In this document: in pieces, positions 49,991 to 63,378 of the stretch
Position numbering within the stretch: position 1 is the first letter of the stretch
Layout of the letters: the number at the start of each line of letters is the position of its first letter
Source: Pterois miles
Lineage: Eukaryota; Chordata; Actinopteri; Perciformes; Scorpaenidae
Assembly: GCA_947000775.1 (NCBI GenBank)
Contig: CAMQGK010000567.1
Location: forward strand, 23,590,001-23,654,000
DNA: 64,000 nucleotides
Direction: 5' to 3'
Made by a program: the position numbers and the translations under genes
The notes under the pieces: generated by a model
Seen by the model: the letters and a program-made list of their open reading frames with translations, nothing else
Told to the model about the DNA's origin: nothing
Databases searched by the model: none

Positions 49991-51184
49991 TTAAACAACA
50001 AGATCAGGGTTGTTGTCCTGTGATGTTGCTTGTAATATGTGCTATTTATTTATTTGTGGAGAAACTCAGTTTTACAGATCTGTCGAATCAAGTATTCCAT
50101 TAGTCAACTAATTGGTTGTTTTGGTCTCAGTCGACTGAGATTTCTTTAGCCGATTAGTCATTTTTCATGCTGAATGACTTATTTCCAGGAAACGTATAAG
50201 CACATCTCTGCTAAACACAAGATTTAAAGTGGTGCTTTTGTGTCATTCTTCAGATCTGATGATTAAATCAACTAATTGGTTAGATGACAAAAAGAGTGTT
50301 AGTTGAGGACAGACCCTTATTTCATTCAGATGTTTTTTATCCATGCTTTCCTTGTACCATCTTTAGTACCTATCCTATAGTGTTACTCAGGAGACATAGG
50401 TCATGGGTAAACTTACATACTATCGCCGATACATTTTTTTGTAACTTTAAAAGCTGGGATGGTAACCTTAAATGCACCATGATGCTAGTCTGTCTTATCT
50501 GGGCAGGACATGTACCTACATCCCCTCCACCCCTCTGAAGATCCAGCCCCTGAGCTTGGACACAGCTCATGTGCGTCCACTGGTGTCCTGGTTCCACCCA
50601 TGGCAGCGTAGTCGAGTGGGGCTGGCTCATCCCTGCGGCCAGCACTGAACTGGATTCTCCCCTAGCCAGGTGGGGTAAATATAGGCCCTAATTACAGCCC
50701 TGCCCTCGCTGTATTTATGGGAAATAACACTGTGCAGGGTAATTAAGGTCTTGGACAGGAGGAGCAGTCTATACTGCATCTGTAATCAGCGCAAGTGTGT
50801 ATGTATGTGCACGAGCACACAGACGGTTGTATTTAGGTAGTTGGCACACACGGGAAGAGTGCGTGTTCGCACATGTGGCATCCTTTCACTAAAAAGCAGA
50901 TTGAATTTCAGGTCAGGAGTTTTGTTTTGTTGTCTGTTTTGCACGACGTTCTTTTCTTCCCCCAGTTTGTCTGTTAATAGGGCACTTCAACAAACATTTG
51001 AGCCCATATGTTTTATATATATCCTCCAACCAACCAGATCTCATGGGAAGCTGTATAAATAGCGTGACATTGCAGCGATACTCTGTGTCATGGGGACGCA
51101 TCTTAATGTTTTGCGTGTTATTTGCGCGCAGATTTTCACGTCATTTATACAGTTTAGTGAAACTATCAAGGTTGGTCTTAAAAT

Positions 51185-51890
51185 TAGGGCTGCCAGTTGA
51201 TTAAAACGCAATTGATTGCTCATTTTTTATATGTTATCAAAATGTACCTTAAATGGAGATTTGTAAAGTATTTAACACTTGTCAACATGGGAGTGGGCAA
51301 ATATGCTGTTTCATGCCATATTTATGCCATGTATGTATATATTTATTATTAGAAATCAATTAACACAAAACAATGTCATATTGTCCACACACCTTCAGGT
51401 ACTGCATTTAATAATATGTAATAATATATAATAATAAAAATATGCTCAAATCTAGAGTCCAACAGGCACAAACAACTGTCAGTGAGCTGACTTGACTATA
51501 ACTTTCCCCAAACTGCATGTGATTATCATAAAGTGGGCATGTCTGTAAAGGGGAGACTCGTTGTTACCCATTAAACCTATTTTCATTCACATATCTAGAG
51601 GTCAGAGGTCAAGGAACCCCTTGAAAATGGCCATGCAAGTTTTTCCCTACCAAAATTTAGTGTAAGTTTGGAGTTTTATTTAGCCTCCTTCATGACAAGC
51701 TAGTATGACCTGGTTGGTGGATTCCTGAGGTTTTCTAGTTTCATATGATGCCAGTATCTTCAGTTTAGCTATAAAATTGAGCCCACGACAACTTAAAAAT
51801 CTCAAACTGTGTTAATGCATTGAAGAAATTAGTACTGTTTAAGCAAATTGGCGTTAACACGTTATTATTATGTTAATTTTGACAGCCCTA
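51185..51890 (-). repeat. hAT-like MITE (TAGGGCTG family), best-preserved copy
   Basis: Starts TAGGGCTGCCAG, ends TTGACAGCCCTA (inverted ends), with CTTAAAAT at 51177-51184 and 51891-51898 as an exact 8-bp target-site duplication. No ORF. The interior matches 3050-3741 in reverse orientation. Confidence 0.9.
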
Positions 51891-53201
51891 CTTAAAATAA
51901 GTGTGTAAACTAAGTAAATTCTGTACAAAACCAATATACCAACCACAGAAGACAAGTCACAATAGTCACTAATGTAAGTTACAAAAAAACCCACAGGTCT
52001 CCTGCTTGAAAGTCCCTTTTTATGCTACGTCACTAGCTCTGAGCAGAACATATTTACACAGATGTGTTTACACTGCAGTCAGTACAGACCACATGGTGTT
52101 GTTATTGCACACTAAATGCTTTGTGCATTGTTGTGTCACCTTTTTACACTTTTTCGTGTCACCGGAACCAACACATCTCTACAACTTAGTGTTATTAAGT
52201 TGTCGTATTAGTGTGGCAGAACTTTTCAAATAATTATAATTGACCCAAATCAATTAAAGCATCTGAATTTGTTTCCAGATATAACTCACACACAGTGGAA
52301 GGATGACAAAGTGCTGAATCATCAAGCACCAAAGATAAACATTATATGGAGAACTAAAAGCTGTGTTTTACTCTTTTTGCTATTCTGGGTTCTGCCCTCC
52401 CTGCCATAACATCCCTACACTGGCCTCTTGTTTTCAGATGAGTTTCTTTCACGTCTCCATGTAGTTAGGCCTCCGCCCTGCTTTCCTGTACCGAGCTGCC
52501 CGACTGCTCAGACTCAGCAGATCCTAATGGGACAAGTAGTTTTATGGCCGTAAGGACACGTGCCTCAGCGGGCATTTGTGTCTCCTCGCTCCTTTCTTAT
52601 TGTTTCTTCTGATCTGTCCCCAGTGTCTGTGTATTTGCTGAGTGTGTGGTTCTGTATTTGAGTGTGTGTATAGTACCATGTGTACTTCAAATTACAGAGC
52701 TGAAAATACCCCTCATAGTTTTGGGCCAGTGCTGGCCGTATAGCTGTCGATCTGCGGTCGCTGGAAGAGGAGGGAGACAGGAAAAGGGAATAGTTTGCTG
52801 GACTTGGGGGCCAGATTCCTCTTTTTCAGCTCAAGCTTCTGCTGCTTTGGGTGAAATTAGAGAGGACCACGGGCTGGAATGGGTTTGGACTTGAGGAGGG
52901 AGCGCTGGGCAGAGCCAAGGAAAAGCACAGCGGTTTCACTGCTATAGGTGGCTGAGAGCAGCTATTATACCATCTTTTATATCCTGCCATAAATGACACA
53001 GAATGGACTCCCTGGGAGGCGTCTGTGTGAGCGTGACTACAAATAAACAAATAAACTACATTTATATAGCTGAGTTATCTGTGCGTCTTTTAGTGTGTGT
53101 GTTTGGGAATGGGTTCAGGTGTGGATGTGTATCCATGCTCAGATTTGTTATTACAGGATAAACCATCAACGGTCATGGTGTGTGTTAATTCTGTCGATCG
53201 T

Positions 53202-54690
53202 TAAGTTAGTTCACATGTAGTTATTAGTGAATAGTTAGTTCATAGTCAACTGTTAGTTGACAGTCATTAGTAAGTTAGTAAGTTGATAGTTATTAGTTAG
53301 TTCATTGTAAATAGTTCGTAGTTAATAGTTAATTTATTATTAGTTTCTGCATATTTCATGTTCACAATAAATTAGTTAGTTAATAGTCTATTAGTCAATA
53401 GGTCATACATAGTTATCGGTTACTTAATGGTTAGTTAATGGTTAACTGTTATTTAATAAATTAGTTAATTCATAGTTACGTATTAGTAAGTTAGTAGTTA
53501 GTTAATAGTAATTAATGAATTCATAGTTAATATTAGTTAGTTCAAAGTTAGTAGTTATTAGTAAGTTCATAGTCAATAGTTAATAGTAGTTATTAGTAAA
53601 TTCATAGTTAATAGTCAATAGCTAGTTAAGTTATTAATTAGTTACTAGTTAGTTATTGGTTATTAGTTACTAAGTTTATAGTTAATAGTTGGCAGGCGAA
53701 ACAGTGAAGCTCATTGAGGGCCCTGTTTAAACTAAGGTGCATGGTGCCAGCACATTTAGGGCGTGTCCAACTCCACTTTTGCTAAAGGGCACATAGCTGT
53801 TAGTTAGAAGTTAGGCACTGATTAGTAAGTTAATAGTTAGTTCATAGTTAATTAATAGTTATTAGTTAGTTAATAGTAAGTTCATAGTTAATTAATAGTC
53901 ATTAGTTAGTTCATGTTAATAGTTAATAGTAAGTTCATAGTTAATTAATAGTTATTAGTTAGTTAATAGTGTTCATAGTTAATTAATAGTATTGTTGTTA
54001 TAGTTAATAGTAAGTTCATAGTTAATTAATAGTTATTAGTTAGTTATAGTTATAGTTAATAGTAAGTTCATAGTTAATTAATAGTTATTAGTTAGTTCAT
54101 AGTTAATAGTTAATAGTAAGTTCATAGTTAATTAATAGTTATTAGTTAGTTCATAGTTAATAGTTAATAGTAAGTTCATAGTTAATTAATAGTTATTAGT
54201 TAGTTCTAGTTAATAGTAAGTTCATAGTTAATTAATAGTCATTAGTTAGTTCATAGTTAATAGTTAATAGTAAGTTCATAGTTAATTAATAGTTATTAGT
54301 TAGTTCATAGTTAATAGTTAATAGTAAGTTCATAGTTAATTAATAGTCATTAGTTAGTTCATTGTTAATAGTTAATAGTAAGTTCATAGTTAATTAATAG
54401 TTATTAGTTAGTTCATAGTTAATAGTTAATAGTAAGTTCATAGTTATCTAATAGTTATTAGTTAGTTCATAGTTAATAGTTAATAGTAAGTTCATAGTTA
54501 ATTAATAGTTATTAGTTAGTTCATAGTTAATAGTTAATAGTAAGTTCATAGTTATTTAATAGTCATTAGTTAGTTCATTGTTAATAGTTAATAGTAAGTT
54601 CATAGTTAATTAATAGTTATTAGTTAGTTCATTATAGTTAATAGTAAGTTCATAGTTATTTAATAGTCATTAGTTAGTTCATAGTTAATA
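53202..54690. repeat. AT-rich minisatellite, ~54-bp higher-order unit built from TAGTTAA-like words
   Basis: From about 53826 to 54690 a unit near 54 bp (AGTTCATAGTTAATTAATAG...) repeats about 15 times with small indels. Each unit is itself made of 7-8-bp TAGTTA/TAGTTAA words. From 53202 to 53690 the same words occur without clear higher-order register. A unique 115-bp segment (53691-53805) interrupts the array and is duplicated at its far edge (54685-54800). Confidence 0.95.
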
Positions 54691-55935
54691 GTTGGCAAGC
54701 AACACAGTGAAGCTCATTGAGGGCCCTATTTAAACTAAGGTGCATGGTGCCAGCGCATTTAGGGCGTGTCCAACTCCACTTTTGCGAAAGTGCATATAAT
54801 CGTGATGCAAAGTGAGACACAAGAGGCGAAGAGGTTGTATTTAGTCTCTTAATTAATCAGTGTGTCCTGGGCGTAAAATGAACCAACCCAATGTGTCATC
54901 TCTCCATTCACTTTTAAAAGCCAGGTGTGCCTGAACATTAGCTCACTGCTAAGTAAACGGCAGATTTGGCAAATTGAAGAAGTGAGTGATTTTCTGCAGT
55001 GAAAATGTTGTTTTTGAAAGGCTAAACACCAACTAATACAGATTAAAGTACAATATTTTGTTAGATTAAAAACATCTTGTGAATTTTATCTTCAACTGCG
55101 CAGAAATGTCGGGTGTAAACAGAATAAATAGACATGCAAATAAAGAAACCATGCAGCATTCAAATGTTGATGTAGAATTCGAATGTCAGTGTTATGAATG
55201 AAGCTTGGAAGCTTCAGACTATTCGGTACAGACCTACACTAGTCTTATATTGATGAGTTTTATGTCATGTTTACTCATTAGGGGGGCACTCCATGTAGTT
55301 GTCCATTGACGGGGGTACTGTCAGAGAGGTGGTGCGTAATACACTGAGACATCAGCTGCAAAATGGCAGCGTTAAGAGGGGGAGAGCTCGCAAACGTTGA
55401 AGTAGCCTACATCTACACTCGCACACATAGAGGGATGAGGAAGGAGCTGCTGAGCGCAGATAGAGGCATGTGTGCATCATCAGCATGAGGTGTAAAAAAT
55501 GCATTTGTGGGCTCATCATCTTGTTAAAAAATACATGCGTGGGGTAAGCCTCTGACTGTGTGACAGAGGATTTGGTGTTTTCCTCAACATAAATAAAAAT
55601 ATTTCCACCACATAAATATTCTCCAGAATACAGACAGTGAAGTGTTTGTGTGGCTATCTGAATAATGCACCCTTTAAATAGCAGGAAAATACTGCGGCAT
55701 TGACTTTGGACCAGGTTTTTGTTGGTCAGTTGCTTTCTTCTGCCTCAAGACGGCAATATGCCAACAATGCATCTGACCACACCTCATTTTAAGACCAGCA
55801 CGCCCATGGGCGCAAGTAGATTTGTGAATAACAAAACGTGGGTGCTGGCCGTGAAAATGATGAATGTGTCGAAACTATGCCAACATGTTTTGGGCTTTGG
55901 ATTAGTCTGGATTGGTTTTCCATTTATACCAACGT
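54691..55935. repeat. Probable hAT-like element next to the satellite
   Basis: The left part (GGGCCCTATTTAAACTAAGGTGC, AGCGCATTTAGGGCGTGTCC) and the right part (TGCCAACAATGCATCTGACC..., AAGACCAGCACGCCCATGGGCGC) are of the kind found at the ends of non-autonomous hAT repeats in fish. No transposase ORF is seen; borders are approximate. Confidence 0.5.
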
Positions 55936-57261
55936 AGTGTTGAAATAAGTGTATGGTTAAGAAATTAATCCTCAAAAGGTTTAACAAAAAAAAGGTTCAT
56001 TTACTGTAGACTAATAAGCCATTTTATAGTCATTGTAATTGTAATAATAATACACCAGTTAACTGAATATTAATTGCAAACAAAAGCAGCTCTCTTTGAT
56101 TTTAGCAAGCTCGAAGACATTCAACGATCAGGGCTCAAAAAAGTGTCATACTTTCTTTATATATTTAAAATATACTGATACAGATGTTGAATTTTCATTC
56201 TCAGTCCCAAAAATGCTCAGTATTTTGTTGTACCAACAAATGATTTCTTCTCACATAATGTCAACGCTTGCCAGAGAATGAGATTTTGATACTTCCCGCA
56301 GAATGAAACTTGTTTAGAGTTTGGCGAATATCTAGTACTAACACCACAGGGATACAGAGTCAACATTATGAAATGTGAAATATAATGGACGGGGGCTCAC
56401 TCCAAGAATATGCCACAACCTTAACTCAATGCTGGGCTCCACATTCCAGCTCCACAAACTGCATAATAAGGTTAACTGAAACCGAGCCAAAAATGCTTCT
56501 GTGTTTTAAAAAATATTCCTGTAGCCAACATACCCAATGCTCGTACTTGCTGGCTGGAACAAGACCATGCTTGATAACGTGATTCAATGGCCAGTCTCTC
56601 ACACACTGTTTCTGTATACGTAGTGTGGCTGTTAAACACAGATTTTTACTGCTGAATGTGTGTTTTACCTCAGTTTCTCTTTCCAAATGTAAACATGACA
56701 TTGCAGAAATATTCCTCTGTGTCATCTCCCCTGTAACACACACAACTGAACATAGTACTGCACGGTAAGATATAAACACATTGTTTGGCTGTTTTTATTT
56801 TCTTCATAGCAGCAGCATGATGAACTCACATCCTCTCCTCATATTAGGTCTTACATCTAACATCTGGTAAGAAATGTGTCTTTAATTGTGCAGAGGTCAA
56901 GTTGCCAATTAGCAGGTTGATCCCCATCTAACCGTTGTAATCCCTTTGACCTTTGACCTTCTTGCGGCTGATAATAATGTACCTTTATGTCACTTCTTAT
57001 TAGTCAGAGCTTGGCTTGACATTCCAACATGTATTATGTTGCATCAAAATGCGTTTATTCATTAAAATAACTATGAGTTCATCTCTTCAGGTCTGTTTCT
57101 TCTTTAACATTGTATTTTTTGTCCCATCACTCATGAGGTTTGTCTCTCTCTATATACACAAATCTAGGGAAATACCAGAAGTAGACAAGTCAGCATTACT
57201 GTGATAGTGCCCCCCTACAGTATGCAGATGTTTAAATGCACTAAAAGAAGAAGATAATTAT

Positions 57262-57390
57262 TAAGATTATTAAGATAAGATAAGATGAACCTATATTAAT
57301 CCCCGGAGGGAAATTCAGGTGTCATAGCAGCATCAACAACAGTACAGATGAATACAGTAAAAAGTAAAAGAGAAGGTGCAAGTGTAGTTT
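57262..57390 (-). repeat. LINE 3'-tail fragment
   Basis: On the minus strand CCTGAATTTCCCTCCGGGGATTAATA runs into (TCTTA)n, a retroposon tail common in fish. Confidence 0.6.
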
Positions 57391-58039
57391 GCTACTTTTA
57401 CCTTTTACTTTACTTAAAGTTACTCTTGACAATGATGTCTAGGAGCTCAAGAAGAACCTGAGCATTTGTAAGCTACCTGACATTAGCCTGACATGGTGAA
57501 AGAAGCTACGTCAGCTAAAATAACACTTAGCTTATGTAGTTAACTGTCTAGGTGCAACAGTGGTCCTTCAATCTACTGAAATATGAAAAACATGTTGTGA
57601 AAATATGTTGATGGTGCACGTTCGCATGGCGTCTAATTAGGAAGAGGTGTAAGTGGCTCTAATTAGGGCAACCATATGACCACAAAGCAACCATGATTCG
57701 GTCAACATCACAAACAGAACATGTATGAAGTTTCTGCTAACCGTATTAACTGACTCAGCGTTGTGGTTGTTCGTGGTGACGGCAGCTGTTGAAAACAAGA
57801 GCAGAACATGTAGGTTTAGTCTTCAATTTCACTTTAATCCATTTTGAGTGCATACATGCATATCTGTGTTTATTATGTACGCCAACCATTTACATATGTT
57901 ACTACAAGCAACCATGGGTGCATTAGGCTGAAAGTCATCAGTTTAGTTAGCAGACACCGAGTCACTACGACTGCTACCACAGTAATGACGGCACCGGGAG
58001 ATGGCAGAACACAAAACGGTTGCCAGATTCATCTACACT

Positions 58040-58545
58040 CACTAGGGATGTCATGGTGAGGAAATTTTCCCACTGGTGAATAAACCAGGGTCGCAGGTTT
58101 CCGGAGGTTTCTGGCAGTTTCCGGCAGATTTCTGCTGCTGGCTGTGACCGCTCCATCCTCTGCACGGTGATTACCTCATTAACGTTGTGGTTCCCTACCA
58201 GCATTGGGTAGCTGAAATAAAGCTGAAATATTGCCAAATTTGTGCTTTTGTTTTGCGTTTTGACACCAATCCTCCGCCATCGTCTTGTCTGTAAACTCTC
58301 TCTCATCCCGTGTGTGAAATCCAACTCCTGCTACTCTGAGTTGAGATGGAGTAGATGCTTTCACTTTCAGTTTGCGGTGTCCGTCATTCAATTATGTATC
58401 AATAACAATAATAAAAATAAACTAAATGGGTTTCATTGCTGTAAAAAAAGGAAACCAGCAGTGGGGGCGGTGGGTACGTAATGTAATCGGTGTATGCGCA
58501 AACACCATGTAACGCCGGTAACATCTACTACAGCGACAAGCCTAA
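58040..58545. repeat. Probable non-autonomous DNA element (ACTAGGGATGTCATGGTGAG type)
   Basis: The left end ACTAGGGATGTCATGGTGAGG and right part GTAACATCTACTACAGCGACAAGCC resemble repeat ends I recall from teleost genomes. The open frames on the minus strand here have no protein similarity. Confidence 0.5.
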
Positions 58546-60099
58546 TTCTCCCTCTGTTTCTGAAACACCCCCGTGGGTGGTGCATTGTGCCTGTATCTTT
58601 CTCTGACTGACCCGGCTGGGTTCAGGACCTGGTAATAGCCAGTGGTTAACTCAGCCCAGATGTTGTGCCCTCCCTCCTTTTCTTCTGTCTTTCTTCAACT
58701 CTCGCTCCATCTTTCAGCTCCCTGTGTTACGGACCGCCCTTCTGCCAGCGTTCGTTATAGTTTGAGTGATTCTGGCAGAGCTGAGAGGAGTCTTTCCTAA
58801 TGAGGGAACAGGATTTATGCCGTCCTGGACAGCTGGGCAAAACAGTGGCGTACAATCTGGATATTCCATTGCTGTACTGGATGGAGTCTCAATTACAAAT
58901 GATACATCAGTGCTTAGATTTTATGACTTAACTATGTGCTTATTTTCATTGTAAACTAAGAGATAATCTTGCTTTGGGTTGAATTTGATGTCATGTTTGA
59001 ATAACATTTTGTGTGTGTGGGTATAAACAGGAGGATGGGATAATGAGTGTTGGTCAGTCTGGTTGCTGGAAAAGGAGCTGAAGGGGTCAAGAAGTGCAGG
59101 GTCGAAAGAGACGGGGCTGAGGTCTGGAGTTTGAAGGGGTTTTAGCTGCTTTAGCAAATCAACAGAGCTGTTTTTTGTGTGTGCTCTGGGGGTAGTGCTG
59201 AAGTATTTCTGTGGAGGAAAGGGGTAAGAGTGGGTGCCAGCTGGCAGCGACGGAGCTCTTTGCTCACATGTGTGTGTTGTTTGTGAGCGGAGGCCTCATT
59301 AGTGGGCTGGCTGCTCCGGGACTCAACTAATTACGGCCCTACGCACACATATGGGTGACACCTGGAGCCAGAAATTGATGACGATTAGCTGTTTTGTTTC
59401 TTCTGCTGCATCCTGAGAGTGAAGAGTCTTTATCATGGGGATTAGTGCTTTTGTCAGAGCCGAGGGACGAAGGAAGAAGAAAGATTCAATGATGAAATAG
59501 TACTTGTTGCTTGGTAAATGGGAGTCACTTGTTTTGGGAAGTGTCCATCGTCATTATTTGAATGGGAGAAGAAAAACTGTGATTTAATATAAGAAATGAA
59601 TCATAACATTGACATCAGCACAGTTTCAGTATCTCACAGCTCCCATGTGACTTCACTTCAGTTTCCCCTCTTTATCTCTATTTCACTTTTTAGGAACTAC
59701 AATGTGGCTTTAATTGACCTCTGCACTGCTCCGTTTATATCATCCATTTTATCCAAAACAAGCAAACTGAGTCTCTGTCTTTGCTTTAAACTTGGCCAAA
59801 GTCTGCCACTCCTGGAGGTATTACAAGAGTCTTTTCACAGCCAGAACATAAAAATGAGGTGTGAACTGGCTTGTTGTTGATCTTCTCCACCCTGTGTTTT
59901 TGCAAATGATCAGTTACTGTGGTATGTTTATTGCAGTTCTTTTTAATTGCTGAAAAGCATTTACCTATACTTGAAATATTTGTTCTAAACTCTTAAACCT
60001 GCAGGAGGCAGAATAGTTTTGGTATCTTTGGGCAAACTCCCATAATAACCTTTCAGCATGTTGTAATTCAAGTGTTCTGAGAGAAAACTAGACTTCTTT

Positions 60100-60625
60100 T
60101 CAGGCTTTAAAACATCTAGCCCATGACGAGAGACTTTGACCAATTACAGGTCATGTAAGAGAGAGCATTACTATTGAGCATTCTTATTGGTTGGGCTCCA
60201 GCTGTTGGGCAGTGCTTGGTATTTCCTCAACTGATCTCGACATGGCTGCTGGGTCACAAACTGTACAGTAACTACAACAGTAACTAGTTCTGGAAACATT
60301 TGATGAGAGAAATGGGCTTTACAGTAACAGAATATTGATTCATATTTGATCAGCGCTACCTAGTTTGACTGTTTGATCAGAGTTCAAGAGTGATTGACAG
60401 CTGCTCAGAGACAACAGGCTCCAGCTCGGCTCTGATTGGTTGTTTTCCTCTGGTCTGTGAAATCTTGCAGATGCCATTAGGAGCACCGAAGGACACAGAG
60501 GCACATGGTTATTTCAGATTACCTGCCTCATGCACTACTGTTAGGATATAGTGACTGTTTAATAAAAATAACCTTTTTTTTAAAATCATATTTGCTCCAA
60601 TTCTACCCACTGCCGCTTTAAACAT
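60100..60625. repeat. Probable interspersed repeat
   Basis: GAGTGATTGACAGCTGCTCAGAG, TCTTGCAGATGCCATTAGGAGC and ATTTGCTCCAATTCTACCCACTGC are phrases of a repeat I recall from teleost introns. Ends are not determined. Confidence 0.5.
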
Positions 60626-63062
60626 GGCAACACGCATACATCCAACAATTAACCAAATAGTTCTGTTCAAAACCACATTTTGTTTGTAAATACCAATTCT
60701 TCATTTCAAAATACAAAAAAATATCTCTACATACACAAAAGCTCTGGACTTAACACTCGGTAATGAAGCAGTGACGATGTTGTGTTCCAGTTTTCTTTCA
60801 TATCCTTAGTACTTTCTTGCCAGTATGGACATGAAATAGGTCTTAAATAGCATTCATAGTGGTCTTAAATGGACCCTAATTGTGTCTTATATTACATTCA
60901 GAATGACCTTAAGTTTGACTTGTTGAAACCTGCAGATAGCCTTTTCAAAATACTAACAGCTGATTGTATTGCAAAAATTACTTTTCATTTTTCAGTTCCA
61001 TCTGCACACAATAGACCACAATAGACAATAAGAAATTCAGTTTCTTTTTCTGGTAAACCACTCTGCATTTTTGGTTGAGTGTCAAATATGTGCATTTCTG
61101 GCAGCATACTATCTAGTGACAAGTGACAGAATTGCTGCAGTAAAAGCTGTTTTAGCAACATGAAATTTCTGCCAGTAATCAACAAAAAATCTTACAAACA
61201 TGGTCTTTGGTTCCAAATAAAATAAATAAAAATAAAATACACAGAAAAGGCACAGAAAGGAGGGAAAAAACACAAAAATGCACCTGCTCTGATTTCTATG
61301 ATCAGCATTTAGACGTATGTCCTCATCCTCATCACATCTTATGTCATTTCTGATGCACCTTGGATAGAAATTATTGGCATTATCCGTTATTTTACACAAC
61401 TAACAGTAAATCAGCATCATTTCTCAATCTTTCAATGCACATCAGCTGTTGCAATATAGTTTTGGGCTGCTGCTGCTCTATACTATATTTAAGATGCATG
61501 CCGTAGTTCCAGCTGATTGTTCAGCTGCTCTAGCAGCAGAACATGGTAAAACACGCTTTATTCAACTCAACAGAAACTCAACAGAAAATAAAACTCACCA
61601 CAACCAACTGAGTTAGTCTTTCCAATGATCATCATTTTCCTCCGCTGTATCTCTTTCTGCCTGCTGAGCAGCAGCTGAGCCGATCTCATTCTTCAGAGGC
61701 CGACCATTCAGTTTGCAAATATCACTCCAAAAATTGGCCTGATAAACAACCGGCAGTGTATTCAGCTAATCGCTGATACCTGATATATCTAATATGATTA
61801 TATCTATCCAACCCTGTTTTGAATGTCAGGTTTTAATTTCTGGCATGCTGTGTGCAAGGCAAGCATTCGTAAATAAGACGAGAAAGACCCATAATTTTGG
61901 TATTGGTTACACTTTATGAAAAGAAAATGTATCAGACCTCTGTTGGTCATCATAGTGAGTTAAATACATATAAAACATGTTTGGATACAGCGACATACAA
62001 GTATAAGACAGTCATAGAGATGCACACAGATCTTTCTGTTGAATCAGACCAAGTCAGACTGTCAGATGGGATCTACAGATACATCCATATACAGTAGCCC
62101 CCAACAGACGGAGTGAGAACAAGACACAGCTGAGACCAACCTCAAAGAGCCCGAGGGAAATAAAGTACAGTGTGGGCCCCATCCACGTCGAGGCTAGCTG
62201 ACCTTAGTTTGACCAAACGCTGGCGCTATTTCCATTATCCTCCACGTGCTGTAGCTTAATCGTACAGTGGTGCTGCATGTGAGAAGTGAGAGTTTTAAGA
62301 CAGAAAACCTGGTGAATTCATGCTGGATTTTTCTCAGTTGGACAACTAAATGGAGAGCATGCTCCCACTGAAAAATAAAGACGTGTTGCTTAGATTTTTA
62401 ATTGATATGACATTAATTACTGTAAGTCATTTATTGGCTGTATATCACCCGGTTGGTGTTTATGTTGGTCATCATATAACTGCATTCGTAAGAGCCTCCA
62501 TTGTTTCAGCAGTTTTTTGTAATTATAAGAAATAGCCAAAGCACTTTGCAGTTTTCACTTTAATCCAATTCTTTACCATCTGCTTGTTGATTGTCATGTC
62601 AAAGTCATATAAAAAAAAAAAAAGACTGTATAACTTGAGATAATTTTCAAAATAACAGAACAGATCAAGCTGAATAACAGTAAAGAAATCATAGCTATAA
62701 ATCACTGGGGAAGTGTAAACATTGCTAATATGATAATCATATTAAAGGGTGAGTCTATTATCTTTTTCTTTTATATTGTTCTGTATCTTCATAATAGTGT
62801 TCCTTATGTATTCAAAAGGGAACATTCAAATTTTGGTCCAGGTATGTGTGTTTTATTTATGTATGTTCTTATGTATGTATACATATCCTTATAGTCAGTG
62901 TATTAATGTTACATACAGTAACTCAGATGGTGGTCGGCATGTTCCCAGTTTGTAGAGGTAGACATAAGTACCAGCACGGAAGATAAACAGTTTGGATCTG
63001 AAAGTCACAAACAAACTAACCAATCGATGCAGCGGTAGACCAGCAACTCCCGTGTTCAGCAA

Positions 63063-63378
63063 GGTAAAATTACTGTTTTCGCGAATGGAGTCTGGTCTGG
63101 TAGCTTTGAAGGCCGCAATATATTGGCTTCAATTCCCCGTCAGGAAGGGCTGTGTGATGGCAAGGTAAAGCAGTGAAAATAGCAAATAAGTACACTTAAA
63201 CTTTTTTTTGTGTGTGTGTGAAAAATGTGAAAAATCTATGTGTAAAATATGTTTTTCTACTGCTCCCGTCGACAGCCACTTTACCTCGTCATCAGACATT
63301 CCTTTCCGACGGAGAACTGAAGCCGTTGTCGCGCTCCTCAAAGCCACCACACTGCATTTGCAAAAGCAGTAATTTTAC
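63063..63378. repeat. Palindromic MITE
   Basis: The left arm GTAAAATTACTGTTTTCGCGAATG...GGTAGCTTTGAAGG (63063-63118) is matched by its reverse complement (...CTCAAAGCCACCACACTGCATTTGCAAAAGCAGTAATTTTAC) near 63325-63378. The arms are about 55 bp and diverged at several positions. Upstream sequence from about 62940 may belong to the same element. Confidence 0.7.

Noticed and set aside
53202..54690. CRISPR-like or centromere-like repeat array
   Set aside because: Units abut with no unique spacers and vary in length, and the host is a vertebrate; a minisatellite explains it. It is too short and too isolated for a centromere.
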